This document shows, in pieces, positions 20,386 to 32,474 of a stretch of DNA of 64,000 nt. How positions within the stretch are numbered: position 1 is the stretch's first letter; the number at the start of each line of letters is the position of its first letter. Origin of the DNA: Brasenia schreberi (Eukaryota; Streptophyta; Magnoliopsida; Nymphaeales; Cabombaceae); assembly GCA_036023115.1 (NCBI GenBank), contig JAYKKT010000076.1:3906001-3970000 (forward strand). Direction: 5' to 3'. The notes under the pieces were generated by a model, which worked only from the letters and a program-made list of their open reading frames with translations, did not search any database and had not been told where the DNA came from. The position numbers and the translations under genes are program-made.

Positions 20386-21609
20386 GGGGATGGGTAGGTC
20401 GGTTAGGGCTGGGTTGTGGGTAGTGGTTAGGTGGTTTAGGTAGGGTAGTATGTAGATAAGGTGGGCTGGATGGGGTTGGGCCAGATATTTTAAAACTAGG
20501 TGTTTGGGAAAATCGTGGGCTAAGGGTGGTTTAGGGCTAGGCTAGGTGGTTGGGTTTTAGGGTGAGGTTTAGTGAGCTAGGTTAGGTGGTTTAGGCTAGG
20601 TTTAGGCTAGGATTAAGGAAATTAATCTAGGTTTAGGGAAGGATTAGGGGAGTGGGTTAGGTGATTAGGTTGGGATTAGGCCGGGATTAGGGAAGTGGGT
20701 TAGGTGATTAGGTTCAGATTAGGGGTGGATTAGGGGTTTAGGCTAGGTTTAGGCATTTTGGGTTAGGTTTAGGTGAAGGAGCTCCCTTAGCATGGCCCAT
20801 AGACCTTGATCACCCCATGTTGGTGCAGCCCTAGGTTAGGTTTTAGCTAATTACAAGCTTAAACCCACTCAATTAGGCTAACCCACATGATTAACCCAAA
20901 CTTGACACACAAGTCAAGCTTAATACAACACTCTTGATATTTTTCACCCCCACTCTCTCTCATGCCCAATATCCCACGTGAATTTCAAGTGGGCCCCACC
21001 TCCATTTATGAGAAGGTGATGTGGGCCATGGATATGGATATTGGATTGGATCTCTGGATCCAAATCCAAATCCAAGTCCACATATGGGTTTGGATTGGAA
21101 TCTGGATATATATGGTCCAGATCCAATCCAAACTGAACTCTGACTCCCTCGAGCTGGGTTCGAAACGGACGATTCGTGCGGGGCCTGACAGCATCAGTAC
21201 TCCGTCTGCGTTGGGTCTTCGCCAACATGGTCGTCCGCCTCCGTTTCTGCCTTCCGGAGATGACTTTAAAGGCTATTTTGATAAGAACAGGGTCTTGGAC
21301 GTTCGAGATCCTGGGGTGTGAATCAGATACAAGAGTTGTTGCGCCGGGCTCGACAGGTGCTCCGGTTCCGGGCTCTTCTTGGCTCTCCTGGTCCTGTCTT
21401 GATTAGGCCAAGCCACTTCGGGGTTTCAAAACATGTTTTAAAAGGGTTTTCAAAAGCTATATCATATGTTTTTGAAAGATAAAGTTTAAAACATATATAC
21501 AGGGTTGTTTGGAAGGCTCCTGGGTTTCCAAACTCAAAATGGCCCTTTGGGGCTGCTTGTATAAAACCAGATGGATTTTGAGAAATTCGTGGGATTTCGG
21601 GTGTTTACA

Positions 21610-21614
21610 ACCTT
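21610..21614. repeat. TSD of M1, right copy (ACCTT)
   Basis: Exact match to 7022-7026. Confidence 0.95.
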
Positions 21615-22398
21615 GACTTCAGTGAACCCAAGCCCCATCGTTATCACTGGATACGATGGGAATGCGTCTAGACCTTTAGGATCCATCGAACTCCCAATGG
21701 AAACGGGAGGGATCGAACACACGGGGGTGTTCCATGTCTTGGACATCCACCCCCATTATAACCTGTTGTTGGGAAGGCCATGGATACACAGTTTGTGCGC
21801 TGTGCCATCCACCTTCCACAGGTGTGTCAAGATCCCTTTTAGGGACCAGGTCGTAGTGATCCTAGGTGAGAATCACCCACAACTTCAGGGGATCATAAAC
21901 TCCCCTTGTTTATCAAGCTCCCAGGCCCATGAGGCTAACTTGGGGCAAATCATGGTCGAGCCACCTCGGCTCGTGTTGAACAACCCTAGGAAGGTTGTAT
22001 GTGTGAAGGGGCCGCCCAAAGCAGGCCCCCTCCCGACTCTAATCCTCCTAGGAAAACCCAAGCGTTCCCTATTTCCAAAACCCCTGGACAAAAGGCCATA
22101 CGAGCCTAATATGGACGATAGCATGTTCCAGGACCACGACTTGTATCCCATCTTTTCAAAAAACAAAAGGTCGTGGAACATGTTATTGAACATGGGCTAC
22201 ACGCCCTACAAGAGTCTAGGGGCACAAAACCAGGGTCTCCTAGAGCCCATCCTGCCTAGGGCCAACCCAAGCCGATATGGGATCGGCTATACTCCCCGAA
22301 TACCGCCGGAGCCACCCCCTGTGACCACCTGGGTCAAGGGTGCCCCGGAGCCTGTCTTAGAAGAGACCTACGATTTAGACCTCCTATTCCGAGTCTAA
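21610..22398 (+). pseudogene. gag: P1 gag-protease, second part
   Basis: Continuation of P1 gag after M1: the rest of the protease (TSVNPSPIVITGYDG, LLLGRPWIHSLCAVPSTFH) and the C-terminal extension with the G-patch-like MGYTPYKSLGAQNQG, ending in a TAA at 22396-22398. The frame is open. Reading past the TAA continues in the same frame into pol. Confidence 0.92.
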
Positions 22399-25300
22399 CC
22401 CGTAGTGTTTTCCCTTTGTAGGTATGACGGAAGATCCCTTTTTCTAAAAATACCAAAAACATTTGAAAAACTTAAAATCAAAAAAATCGAAAAACAAGAA
22501 AAACCAAAAACAATGGAAAAACAAAAACTCGAAAAAAGAGTGCTTTGTATAGTTCCCAAAGTTCTTGTTTTACAAAAGCCAAAAAAAATCGAAAATTTGG
22601 AAAATACCAAAAAGATTTTGTACATAGCTGCTCCTGGTAAGACTTTGGCAAAAGAAAAGGATTTCGAAAGAAGTGTCGTCTGCATAGCCAGACCAAAAAA
22701 TTTGAAATCACTTAAGAATCCAAGTACAAAACCAGGTCATTTTGAAAACCATGCATCAAGTTCCCTCGGGTCTATAGCCCACGAGAATGATCAAAGCCCA
22801 GAAGTGGATCCCCTTTAGGAAGATCCCACTTCTGAGCTCCCAGAATTTCATAGAATTCTCGATTTTGAAAGACCTTCCCAATCAGTAGGAGGAGATTTCA
22901 TAGAGGTGAACCTAGGGGATGATTCCAATCCCAAAACCATCAAAATAGGCGCATGCTTGCATGAAACTGAAAAATTAGCATTCATTGCATTTCTACAAAC
23001 CTATTTAGATGTGTTTGCATGGACGTATGAAGACATGCCGGGCATAGATCCCAGCATTGTCGAGCATCGTCTTCCCTTAGATGTAGGTGTAAAACCCATA
23101 AAGCAGAAGCTTAGGAAAATACACCCGAATGTACACACGCAAGTCAAAGAGGGTTTAGAAGATCTGCTAAAAGCGGGATTTATAAAACCCATTGCGTATT
23201 CTGATTGGTTGTCAAACATCGTTGTGGTTCGAAAAACCAATGGGAAAATTCGAATATGCATCGATTTCAGAAACCTGAATAAAGCCACTCCAAAGGATAA
23301 TTATCCTTTACCAAACATAGATTTGATAGTCGATAATACTGCAAATCATGAAATGTTTTCATTCATGGATGGCTATTCAGGCTATAATCAAATCAAACTA
23401 AGTCCACGAGATCAGGGTAAGACCGCCTTCACAACCCCATGGGGCACGTACTGCTATACAGTCATGCCCTTTGGTTTGAAAAATGCCGGCGCAACATACC
23501 AACGAGCCATGAACACGATCTTCCATGATCAAATTCATGAGCTTGTAGAAGTGTATGTAGATGATCTCTTGGCAAAATCCAAAACCCGATGCACCCATAT
23601 CAAATGTTTACAAAAGATTTTCGAAAGGCTTAGGCTTTACAAAGTAAAGATAAACCCTCAAAAATGTGTGTTCGGGGTAGAATCCGGGAAGCTTCTAGGC
23701 TTCATGGTGAGCCAAAGGGGAATAGAAGTCGACCCCTCTAAGTGTCGAGCCATCATAGACATGGCTCCACCCTCCAATCTCACCCAAATCCGTAGCCTCC
23801 AGGGTCGATTACAATCTGTGCGCCGATTCATATCGAATCTGGCAACTAGATGCGAACCCTTCAACAAACTGTTGAGGAAGGGTACGAAATTCTTATGGGA
23901 TGACGAATGCCAAAAGTCCTTCGAGAGGCTGAAGGCATACTTGGTTAATCCCCCCGTTTTGAATTCTCCAAAACAAGGAAAACCGCTTTTATTATACATC
24001 TCCATGCATGTAAATGCTTTAGGAGCCCTGTTGGCTCAATACGAGGATGACACCCATAAGGAGTATGCCATCTACTATATTTCGAAAACTCTCTTGGCTT
24101 ATGAACGAAATTATCAAGCCATGGAGAAGACGTGCTTGGCCCTAGTCTGGGCCTACCAGAAGTTCAGACACTATTTCCTAGATCATGAGATCTGGATAGT
24201 GTCCAAGCTTGATCCAATCAAGCACTTGTTCGAGAAACCCATTCTCACGGGTAGATTGGGCAAATGGCAACTCCTTCTAATGGAGTATGATCTGAAATAC
24301 CATCACCAGATTTCCATTAAGGGGCAAGCCCTAGCAGATTACGTGGCTGAATTCCCCTTAGAGGACGCATATCCCACTCTTGTCGAAATGCCTGATGAAG
24401 GCATATTGCAAAACCATTTTCAAAACCACATTTTGGCAAATTCTTTCGAAAACCTAGTGTGGAAGATGCACTTCGATGGGGCACGAAACCAACGAGGGGC
24501 TGGTGCCGGGATCATCCTAATCTCCCCTGAAAAAGGCGAGATTCCCATAGCAGTCCGCTTAGATTTCGAATGTTCCAACAACGTAGCTGAGTATGAAGCA
24601 CTCATACAAGGCTTAAGGATTTCGAAAACTCTAGGGGCATCATGCATCGAGGTCTTTGGAGATTCGCTCCTTGTCATAAACCAGGTTTTAAAAATTTGGC
24701 AAGTACGTAATGAGAAACTACTTCCATATCACGAGTTGGCCACTCGATTGGTCCAATCCTTCCAGTCGTGTAAGCTCACACACGTAGGAAGAGAGGACAA
24801 TGGCATCGCCGATGCCCTCTCCTCCTTGGGTTCAGCCCTGAAGGTCGATCCCATTTCAGGGACCAGATCTTTGGAAATATGGCATGCGCCCCATCCATCC
24901 ACACACGACTTGGATATTTGCCAAAACAACCCAGAGTCTATTGAAAACTGGTTCTATGACATAAAACAATTTTTAGAAAATGGGGGATTTGCCGAGAATG
25001 CCACATCCAAAGATAAGGCATTCATTCGTAAGATTTCGACCCGATACACCATTCTGGGTGGGGTCTTATAGAAAAAGAGTTTTACCGACATTCTGCTTAG
25101 GTGTATCGACCTAGAGGAGGCTAGGATAGTGATGCATGAGTTCCACGATGGAGAATGTGGAGATCATGTTAATGCCAACATGATGGCAATGAAAATACTT
25201 AGAGGGGGTTATTTTTGGTCCACCCTGAAAAGGGATTGTCACGATCATGTTAGGAAGTGTCATCCGTGTCAAGTGCATGGGCACGCCATTCATATCCCTT

Positions 25301-26196
25301 CATCTGCATTGCATTCCGTGGTCAGCCCCTGGCCATTTACCATGTGGGCGTTTGACATTATAGGCCCAATATTTCCAAAGGCCTCAAATGGGCATCGTTT
25401 TATTTTAGCAGCCACGGAGTATTTCTCCAAGTGGGTGGAAGTCGTTTCCCTAACCAATGTAATGGGGCAACATGTGGTGGCTTTCATCCGGAGGAATATC
25501 TTGGCTCGATTTGGGGTTCCACGAGACCTTGTGTCTGATAATGGTACCCCATTCAAGAATGAGCGGATGGTTAGGTTGTGCAACACGTATGGCATAACTC
25601 ACCACTTCTCCTCTCCCTACTACCCTCAAGGCAACGGCCAAGCCGAAGCCACAAACAAGACTCTCATTAGTATTATTGAGAAAACCTTAGAGAAGGGTAG
25701 GACGTGGCACGAGAAGCTGGATGAAGCCTTATGGGCTTATAGGACTTCCATCCGGACTCCCACAGATGCCACACCATTCGAGTTGGTCTATGGCACAAAC
25801 GCCATTCTTCCCATTCATACCCAACTGCATTCATTTCATACATCCATAGCACTCGACCTCCCCCTAGAGACGCTTCAGCATGCTAGGATGGCCGAACTAG
25901 ATTTGCTAGATGAAAGGCGACTCCTTGCCATGGATCATGCTCGTGCATACCGGCAAAGGATAGCCCGACATTATAGCAAACACATGAGACCTCGCCACTT
26001 TGAAGTGGGAGATCTGGTCTTGAAAACCATCCACCATCATGGCCCACACCCCTTAGGCAAGTGGCGCCCCAACTGGGATGGACCCTATGTTGTACGAGCA
26101 ACCACTACGAACAATTCGTATTGGTTGATCGATGTAGAAGGTAGGAATTTAGCAGATCCTATCAATATTCAATACTTAAAGAAGTATCATGTGTAG
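22399..26196 (+). pseudogene. pol: P1 pol with two nonsense codons
   Basis: Same frame as gag after the TAA. It has all domains seen in M1: leader, RT (FMDGYSGY, YVDDLLAKS), RNase H, aRNH (FDGARNQRG), HHCC finger, integrase core (AFDIIGP, SDNGTP, GQAEATN) and the LKKYHV end. Two single-base stops break it: TAG at 22816-22818 (others GAG) and TAG at 25069-25071 (others TAC) between aRNH and integrase. No frameshifts were seen, so decay is mild. Confidence 0.93.
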
Positions 26197-27354
26197 GATC
26201 TGGATTAAATTCCAGTTTTCGAAAATTTTAGAGGGATAGCTGCCCTGAGACAGGTGAATAAGGTGCAAAGGCAAACTCGTGTGACCCTGAGTAAGAGAAT
26301 TCGCACTTGTGAAAGAGTGGAGTTTTCAAAATCGTGGTTACATTTCAAAATCCTTCTTCTTACAAAGAAAGGCCTAGTTCAACATAGCAAGATACTTGCA
26401 AGTAGTACGTGCTATTTCTAAATAGGCTGATCTGGAATGGATCGAGTGTATGCTTGGGATAAGTCCTCCCCTCTTCTCTTCTCCTTCCAAAAGGAAAACA
26501 AAGGCCCAAAACAAAAGGGAATTTCCCATTTAAAGTCTCTTTCCAAAAGAAAGAAACCAGATTTCAAAAAGAAAAATCGATTCTCTTATGAAAAAGAGGG
26601 ATTAAAGAAAAAATACTCCCAAAGGAAGACCCTCTATGAAAAAAAGGAAAAAGAGGCCAAAAAGCTCAAAAAGAGCAGTTTTCCGCCTTCTATGCCTTAA
26701 ACCATGGGACGCTTCAGAAGGGACCGTGGTATCTCTTTCCCATCCCTGGCTTATCCCAAGCTAAAGCATGGTTCGTTTCGAGGAATCCTAAAGTAAAAAT
26801 AGGATTTACTTACTTGAATTTCATCTTGTTTGAGAATTCAACGTTTCGAGTAAGACGTAGGAATTTGAAATGAAGCTTGTTTTCTTATAAAACCTCCGCT
26901 AGATAAGCGAGTGTTGAGACTCTAACAAGGGCAAGCACGAAGAGCTCGAGATCCTTAGGATCGAGACTCAAGACAGTTGTCCCTTTTGTAAATAGCTTTT
27001 GTAAATAAGTTTTGAAAACCGAACATCGAACAGCATAGGATTTGCTCACTTGGAGCAATAAACCTTGTAAGTCTCTAGAGTTCGACCACATCTTGTCTCT
27101 GGGAGGTCGCTACTCTCGGCACCACACCCATGTCATCTGCATTCCACGCATGGTACTTGCATGAACATGATCCCATTTTAGGACCAGATTCCATAGTATA
27201 ACCCTTTGGCGTGATATCTCCTCCTACCAGAGTTTGTAAATTGAGATTTTGCTAAAAATGGGACGATCCCATATTCTTCGTGGCTAGATCTAGGGAGACA
27301 TTGAAAGGGGTGTTTGTCATCTTTGCCCTTATCCAAATCGATTTGGACAAGGCC
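26197..27354 (+). other. P1 3' untranslated spacer, no gene
   Basis: Same spacer as in M1, opposite orientation. An 87-codon lysine-rich open frame at 26437-26700 lies in the purine-rich part but is not kept in M1 or M2, so I do not call it a gene. Confidence 0.75.
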
Positions 27355-27367
27355 AAAGAGGGGCATC
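27355..27367 (+). other. Polypurine tract of P1
   Basis: AAAGAGGGGCATC immediately before the 3' LTR TGTAAACACC. Confidence 0.85.
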
Positions 27368-30300
27368 TGTAAACACCCCGAAATCCCACGAATTTCTTAA
27401 ACAAACCTGGTTTTATACAAGCAGCCCCAAAGGGCTATTTTGAGTCTGGAAACCCAGGAGCCTTCCAGCCAACCCTGTACATATGTTTTAAACTCTGTAT
27501 TTCAAAAATATATAATATAGCTTTTGAAAACCTTTTAAAACACATTTTTGAAACCCCGAAGCGGCTTGGCCCGATCAAGACAGGACCAGGAGAGCTAAGA
27601 AGAGCCCGGAACCGGAGCACATGTCGAGCCCGGCACAGCAACTCTTGTATCTGATTCACACCCCCAGGATCTCGAACCTCCAAGACCCTGTTCTTATCAA
27701 AATATCCTTTGAAGTCATCTCCGGAAGTCAGAAACGGAGGCGGACGACTATGTTGGCGAAGACCCAACGCAGACGGAGTACTGATGCTGTCAGACCCCGC
27801 ACGAATCGTCCGTTTCGAACCCAGCTCGAAGGAGTCAGAGTTTAGTTTGGATTGGATCTGGACCATATATATCCAGATTCTAATCCAAACCCATATGTGG
27901 ACTTGGATTTGGATTTGGATCCAAAGATCCAATCCAATATCCATATCCATGGCCCACATCACCTTCTCATAAATGGAGGTGGGGCCCACTTGAAATTCAC
28001 GTGGGATATTGGGCATGAGAGAGAGTGGGGATGGAAAATATCAAGAGTGTTGTATTAAGCTTGACTTGTGTGTCAAGTTTGGGTTTAATCATGTGGGTTA
28101 GCCTAATTGAGTGGGTTTAAGCTTGTAATTAGCTAAAACCTAACCTAGGGCTGCACCAACATGGGGTGATCAAGGTCTATGGGCCATGCTAAGGGAGCTC
28201 CCTCACCTAAACCTAACCCAAAATGACTAATCCTAGCCTAAACCCCTAATCCACCCCTAATCCCAACCTAATCACCTAGCCCACTTCCCTAATCCCGGCC
28301 TAATCCCAACCTAATCACCTAACCCACTTCCCTAATCCTTTCCTAAACCTAGATTAATTTCCCTAATCCTAGCCTAAACCTAGCCTAATCACCTAACCTA
28401 GCTCACTAAACGTCACCCTAAAACCCAACCACCTAACCTAGCCCTAAACCCCTAAACCACCCTTAGCCCACAATCTACCCAAACCCCTAGTTTTCAAAAT
28501 ATCTGGCCCAACCCTTTCCAACCCACCTTATCTACATACCACCTAACCTAAACCACCTAACCACTACCCTCAGCCCAGCTCTAACCGACCTACCCATCCC
28601 CTATTTAAACCCCTCCCCTTTGGGGGCGGGTTTTGGAAGGGAGAAGGCCCTCACCTCAGCCCAGCCGATTCCACTCTCCACCTGCCCGCCTGCTCCACTC
28701 TCCACCTGCTCCACCAGCTCTACCTGCACCGCCACCTTCCCTCTTCCATCCACCACCATTCCCCAGCTGGACGCCACCACCTTCATCCAACCGAACCAGC
28801 CAAGAGTCCCATCCACTCCCGGTTTCCCACTTCATCCGCCACCTCTCCCCATCCGGTAAGTACCCTAACTCTATCAAAGCCCTTCTCTACCACCTCTCCA
28901 CTCCTAGCCACCCACCCTATCATCATCTCAGCCTTTGCCACCACCCTTTTCACCTAGCCGAACCTAGCATAACCTAAACTACCGGCCACTACCTAAACAT
29001 CCTATCCCATTCGGCCTTCCCCTAGGTGTCCCATTCGGCCTTCCCACAAACTCTCCTTTAGGTCCAGTTTCCCTAAACACTCAACTCCCCTAGTGACCCT
29101 AAAAACTCACTTGTTCAGCCCCTTTACACCCCCACCTCGAGGCGACGTCCACTTGCAATCGGCCACCTTTGAGGTGCCTATCCCGCGCCCCACTTGCAGC
29201 CGGCCAGCACCTTTGATCACCTATCTTCGCGGAGCTCTCGTTTGCAGCCCAAGGCGAAGGTCAAGCCCACGCTCAAGCAAGGCCTCTACAGACCAGCTAC
29301 TCGTAAGTGCCTAAACTCGGTCCTTAGTTGTATACTTGCTTGAGATTCAATTTGATACGGGGTTGTAATAACAGAGCATAGTCTCCCCCCGCTTGTAATA
29401 ACGTGGCTTGGCACAACCACACACGTGCACTCTCTTAGTCGTGCACGATTTTGAACACACACGGGCCTAATCAGCCCCTAATAAATAAGTGTGTATATAT
29501 ACTTTCATTTTCGAAGGGTTTTTGTTTAAGTTGGGTGCGTTGTCTTTCAATTCAAGAACTCTCACACACATTGAGCTTTCGCTCTTAGTTGAAAGACCCA
29601 AGTAAGGGCCGACCTATACTATTTGGGTTTCATTTCTTGTCGTGTGAGTAAGTCCTTCAATTCAAGCGCTTTCACACACATTGAGCCTTCGCTCTTACTC
29701 CCAAGACCTTAGTAAAGGCCTTATTGCAGTTATATTTGGGTTTCATTTATGTCGTGTGGGTAGTCTTTCAATTCAAGCACTCTCACACACATTGAGCCTT
29801 CGCTCTTACTCCCAAGACCTTAGTCAAGGCCATACTGCAATTTATATTTGGGTTTAATTTCATGTCGTGTGTGTAAGTCTTTCAATTCAAGCACGCACCC
29901 ACATTGAGCCTTCGCTCTTATTTGTAAGACCCAAGTAAGGGCTCATATACATAATCTATATACATATCTCCCTTCGGTTATTTCCCTTCGGTTATTTCCC
30001 TTCGGTTATTTCCCTTCGGTTATTTCCCTTCGGTTATTTCCCTTCTGTTATTTCCCTTCAGTATTGTCTTTACATTTCGGGTTTTCCCTTCGGAGTAGCG
30101 TGAGTTTGCATTGCATCTACGCCATACCACGAGGTAGGACGCATATTGCATCGAAGCAAGCCCCGCTCGAATTCGCCCATGTAGTGGAGTGTTCATAACA
30201 CACAAACTAGGTGGCCCGAAAAGGGATAAAAGAAAAGACTTAGGCACATGCAAATCCACGTGATCTAAAACATGCAACCGCATCTTAAAGACCCGAAATA

Positions 30301-30578
30301 GACACCTCGAACCGCTTCGTAGACTTTCTCTCCAAAAACTCGATTTTTGCAAATGCGTACAGACTGACCCTTGCGCATCGGTGCAAGAAGGTCTGCGACG
30401 ACAAGAGCTTACTTGCTCACAGTCGCCACGTTTAGAAGTCAGTGTTAAAAATATCTTCGCTAGCTTAAGTAAGCTAACTGGCACGCCCTATTTGCATACA
30501 TAGGCCTTAGACACACGAGAGGATCCGCTCCAAGCCCCGAAAGAGGCGAAGAGGCGGGGATTTTTCGCGCGTCTACAG
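27368..30578 (+). mobile_element. P1 3' LTR (complete)
   Basis: 3211 bp, TGTAAACACC to GCGTCTACA. It keeps the TATA-like box (28602-28609), donors, a 110-bp array with about four units (29545-29935), a 14-bp array of about seven units (29965-30060) and U5 stem-loops (about 30345-30430). Followed by TSD GACAC. Its last part plus the adjoining M0 gag reappears inverted at 39749-41700. Confidence 0.95.
28602..28609 (+). promoter_or_regulatory. TATA-like box, P1 3' LTR
   Basis: TATTTAAA at the conserved LTR position. Transcription from here would run into M0 gag antisense. Confidence 0.5.
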
Positions 30579-30583
30579 ACACA
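30579..30583. repeat. TSD of P1, right copy (GACAC)
   Basis: Matches 3402-3406. Here the host gag sequence resumes. Confidence 0.92.
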
Positions 30584-32474
30584 CCTGTGGAAGGTGGATG
30601 GCATAGCGCACAAGCTGTTTATCCAAGGCCTTCCCAACAACAGGTTATAGTGGGGGTGGATGTCCAGGACATGGAACACCCCCGTGTGTGCTATCCCTCC
30701 CGTTTTCATGGGGAGTTCGATAGATCCTAGTGGTCTATACGCATTCCCATCGTATCTAATGATGATGATGGGACTTGGATTCACGGATGTCAAGGTGACT
30801 CCGATTTGGTTCGCCTCATGAAGTGGAAGGATGTTGAGCCCTCCTCTTCCATCGACTAGGCACCTATCCAGAGAGTGGTTATTTAGAACCATCTCAATAT
30901 GTAGGGCCTGGTTATGGGACTCGTAGGGTCTTTCTACATCGTCTTTCGAGAATACGACGGGCGTCTTTGCTACTATGGAGGCCACTTGTTTGGACAAAGA
31001 TTTTGGGGTAATGTTCGAACTAACCTTTGCTCTTTCTAGAATTTTCTCTAACACTAGTCTATGCCTAGGCGAAGTTTGTATTAACTCTAGGATGGACATG
31101 TTGATAGGAATCTTTGAAAGATGGTTTTCAAAATCATATACCTTTAAAATGACATTTCCTTTCTCCGCTTTTGGCGGAACTTTAGGAATACATGCTTTTG
31201 AGGGGCCAGACACACTGACCACCTTTTTAGCACTTTGCAGATGTGGGGGTTGGTAGATCCTCCCGGATCTTATCACCTCCCCCACGATCAACCTAGGTTT
31301 CGCACTTAACATGGCTCTAATCGAGAGATTTGGAGCACCATGAATTATTAAAACTGGTTTAACCGGGGACAGAACTCTTGGTGGTCCCCGAATGACTACT
31401 TGGGTGGGTTTTTTATAAAGTATGAGAGTAGATGCACAAGTAGACAAACCAGACTCACATGCATGCGCTAAACCCTTCGAAATCGTGAGAGCACATATCT
31501 CTTTTCCCTTCTCACTGATACTTGTGTGCTTGGGGAAGGGTTCTTTAAAGATAGCTTGGGCAGGCTCAGGTTCTTCAGCGACCTGGAGTCGGCCTTTTGC
31601 TATCAAGTTCTCAATTTTATTTAGGAGAGAGAAACACCGCTTTGTATCATGGCCTTTGAGCCGATGATACTTGCAGAATTTGTTTAAAAATCCTCCATTT
31701 GAAGTGACTCCCTCGGGAATCTCGGGGAGTTCAATCATACCCTGGGCGAGTAGGAGGTCTAGGACCTCCGATACAGGTTGCCCAGCGGAGTGTACTCCCG
31801 TCTTTTAAAGGGTTTTTGAAAGTTTCTCTCCCTTTTATTTTCTAGTTTTTCAAAACTTCTTGAAGCACTTGTCGGGCTTGGATCCACCTGGACATTGGCG
31901 ATTTTGTGGGGTTTTGCCCCTTTATCCATGGTGGGTAGCCCATAAGTGTTGGGCTTCTCCAAGTGAGTTTTCGAAACCATGCTTTCTTTTCATAGATGAT
32001 CATAAATCCCTTTTTTCGAATTTGTTTCAAAAAGTGATTCTTTTTTTATCAACTTATGGAAAGTTGAGATTTTGTGAAGCGAGAGAAGGGTTTTCAACTT
32101 ATTTTTAAAATTATCCAGGATGAGCATAACTACGCATCCTTCGGATATTGGCTCTCGCGCTTGTCCTAGGAGAGACCTCCAACAAACGATGAACGTATGT
32201 AGTTATGTATGTTTTCGTTCACACCTTGTTTTGTATCTCTCAAGGTGTTTAAAGTCAGCGTGACTTCTACGTTATGCGAGAATCTCTGCATAAAGCAGTT
32301 CGCTAACTCTTCAAAAGTTGCAAACTGGCTAAGGTCGTAGGAAGCCAGTCATTTGGCAGCTATGCCTTTGAGGGACAAAGGGAACCAATACACCCATTTC
32401 ATCGAGTCCTTTTTCTTATGGGCTCGACGAGAGAAAAGCTGCAAGGGGTCTATGGAAGTTCGGTATTTCATCAT
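30579..32474 (-). pseudogene. gag: M0 gag-protease, main part (gag type B)
   Basis: Minus-strand gag from about residue 130 to the protease. Open from 31738 down to the P1 junction (EIPEGVTSNGGFLNKFCKYHRLKGHDTKRC, LVDGRGGLNILPLHEANQIG, LLLGRPWINSLCAMPSTFHRC). Above that it is broken: a missing C near 31785 shifts the frame and small deletions occur near 32440. It differs at many positions from M1/P1/M3 gag, so I call it type B. Its 5' end is cut at 32474 by the LTR of M2. Confidence 0.9.

Larger units (their letters stand above)
7027..21609 (-). mobile_element. M1: complete F1 LTR retrotransposon (14.6 kb)
   Basis: This is the reference copy. On the minus strand: 5' LTR 21609-18314, primer-binding site 18308-18291, gag-protease 18172-15302, pol 15224-11502, about 1.16 kb of 3' untranslated sequence, polypurine tract 10340-10328, 3' LTR 10327-7027, and TSD ACCTT on both sides. 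By eye the LTRs differ by 11 substitutions and 2 length changes in about 3.3 kb (0.3-0.4%), so this is a young insertion, on the order of 0.1-0.2 million years at a rate of 1.3e-8 per site per year. Gag is intact. Pol has one in-frame TGA and a 1-nt change in its leader, so self-mobility is doubtful. Confidence 0.95.
18314..21609 (-). mobile_element. M1 5' LTR
   Basis: 3296 bp, the partner of 7027-10327. It ends on plus with ...CGGGTGTTTACA, having lost one G that the 3' LTR keeps. As the 5' LTR it would supply the promoter for M1 transcription toward lower coordinates. U5 stem-loops lie at 18464-18530 and the CCTAA-rich tract at 20400-20850. Confidence 0.95.
3407..30578 (+). mobile_element. 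P1: F1 LTR retrotransposon, interrupted by M1
   Basis: P1 is a plus-strand Tat-like element: 5' LTR (3407-6005, 3' end deleted), gag-protease (6006-7026 and 21610-22398), pol (22399-26196), 3' untranslated region, polypurine tract (27355-27367) and 3' LTR (27368-30578). It sits in M0 gag between GACAC copies. A deletion joins the 5' LTR at 6005 to mid-gag, removing about 0.6 kb of U5, the primer-binding site and the first ~370 gag codons. M1 (7027-21609) is inserted in the protease region. P1 cannot move on its own: it lacks a primer-binding site and pol carries two nonsense codons. Confidence 0.92.

Noticed and set aside
26437..26700. Lysine-rich 87-codon ORF in the P1 3' spacer
   Set aside because: It falls in a purine-rich run. 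The homologous regions in M1 and M2 do not keep the frame.
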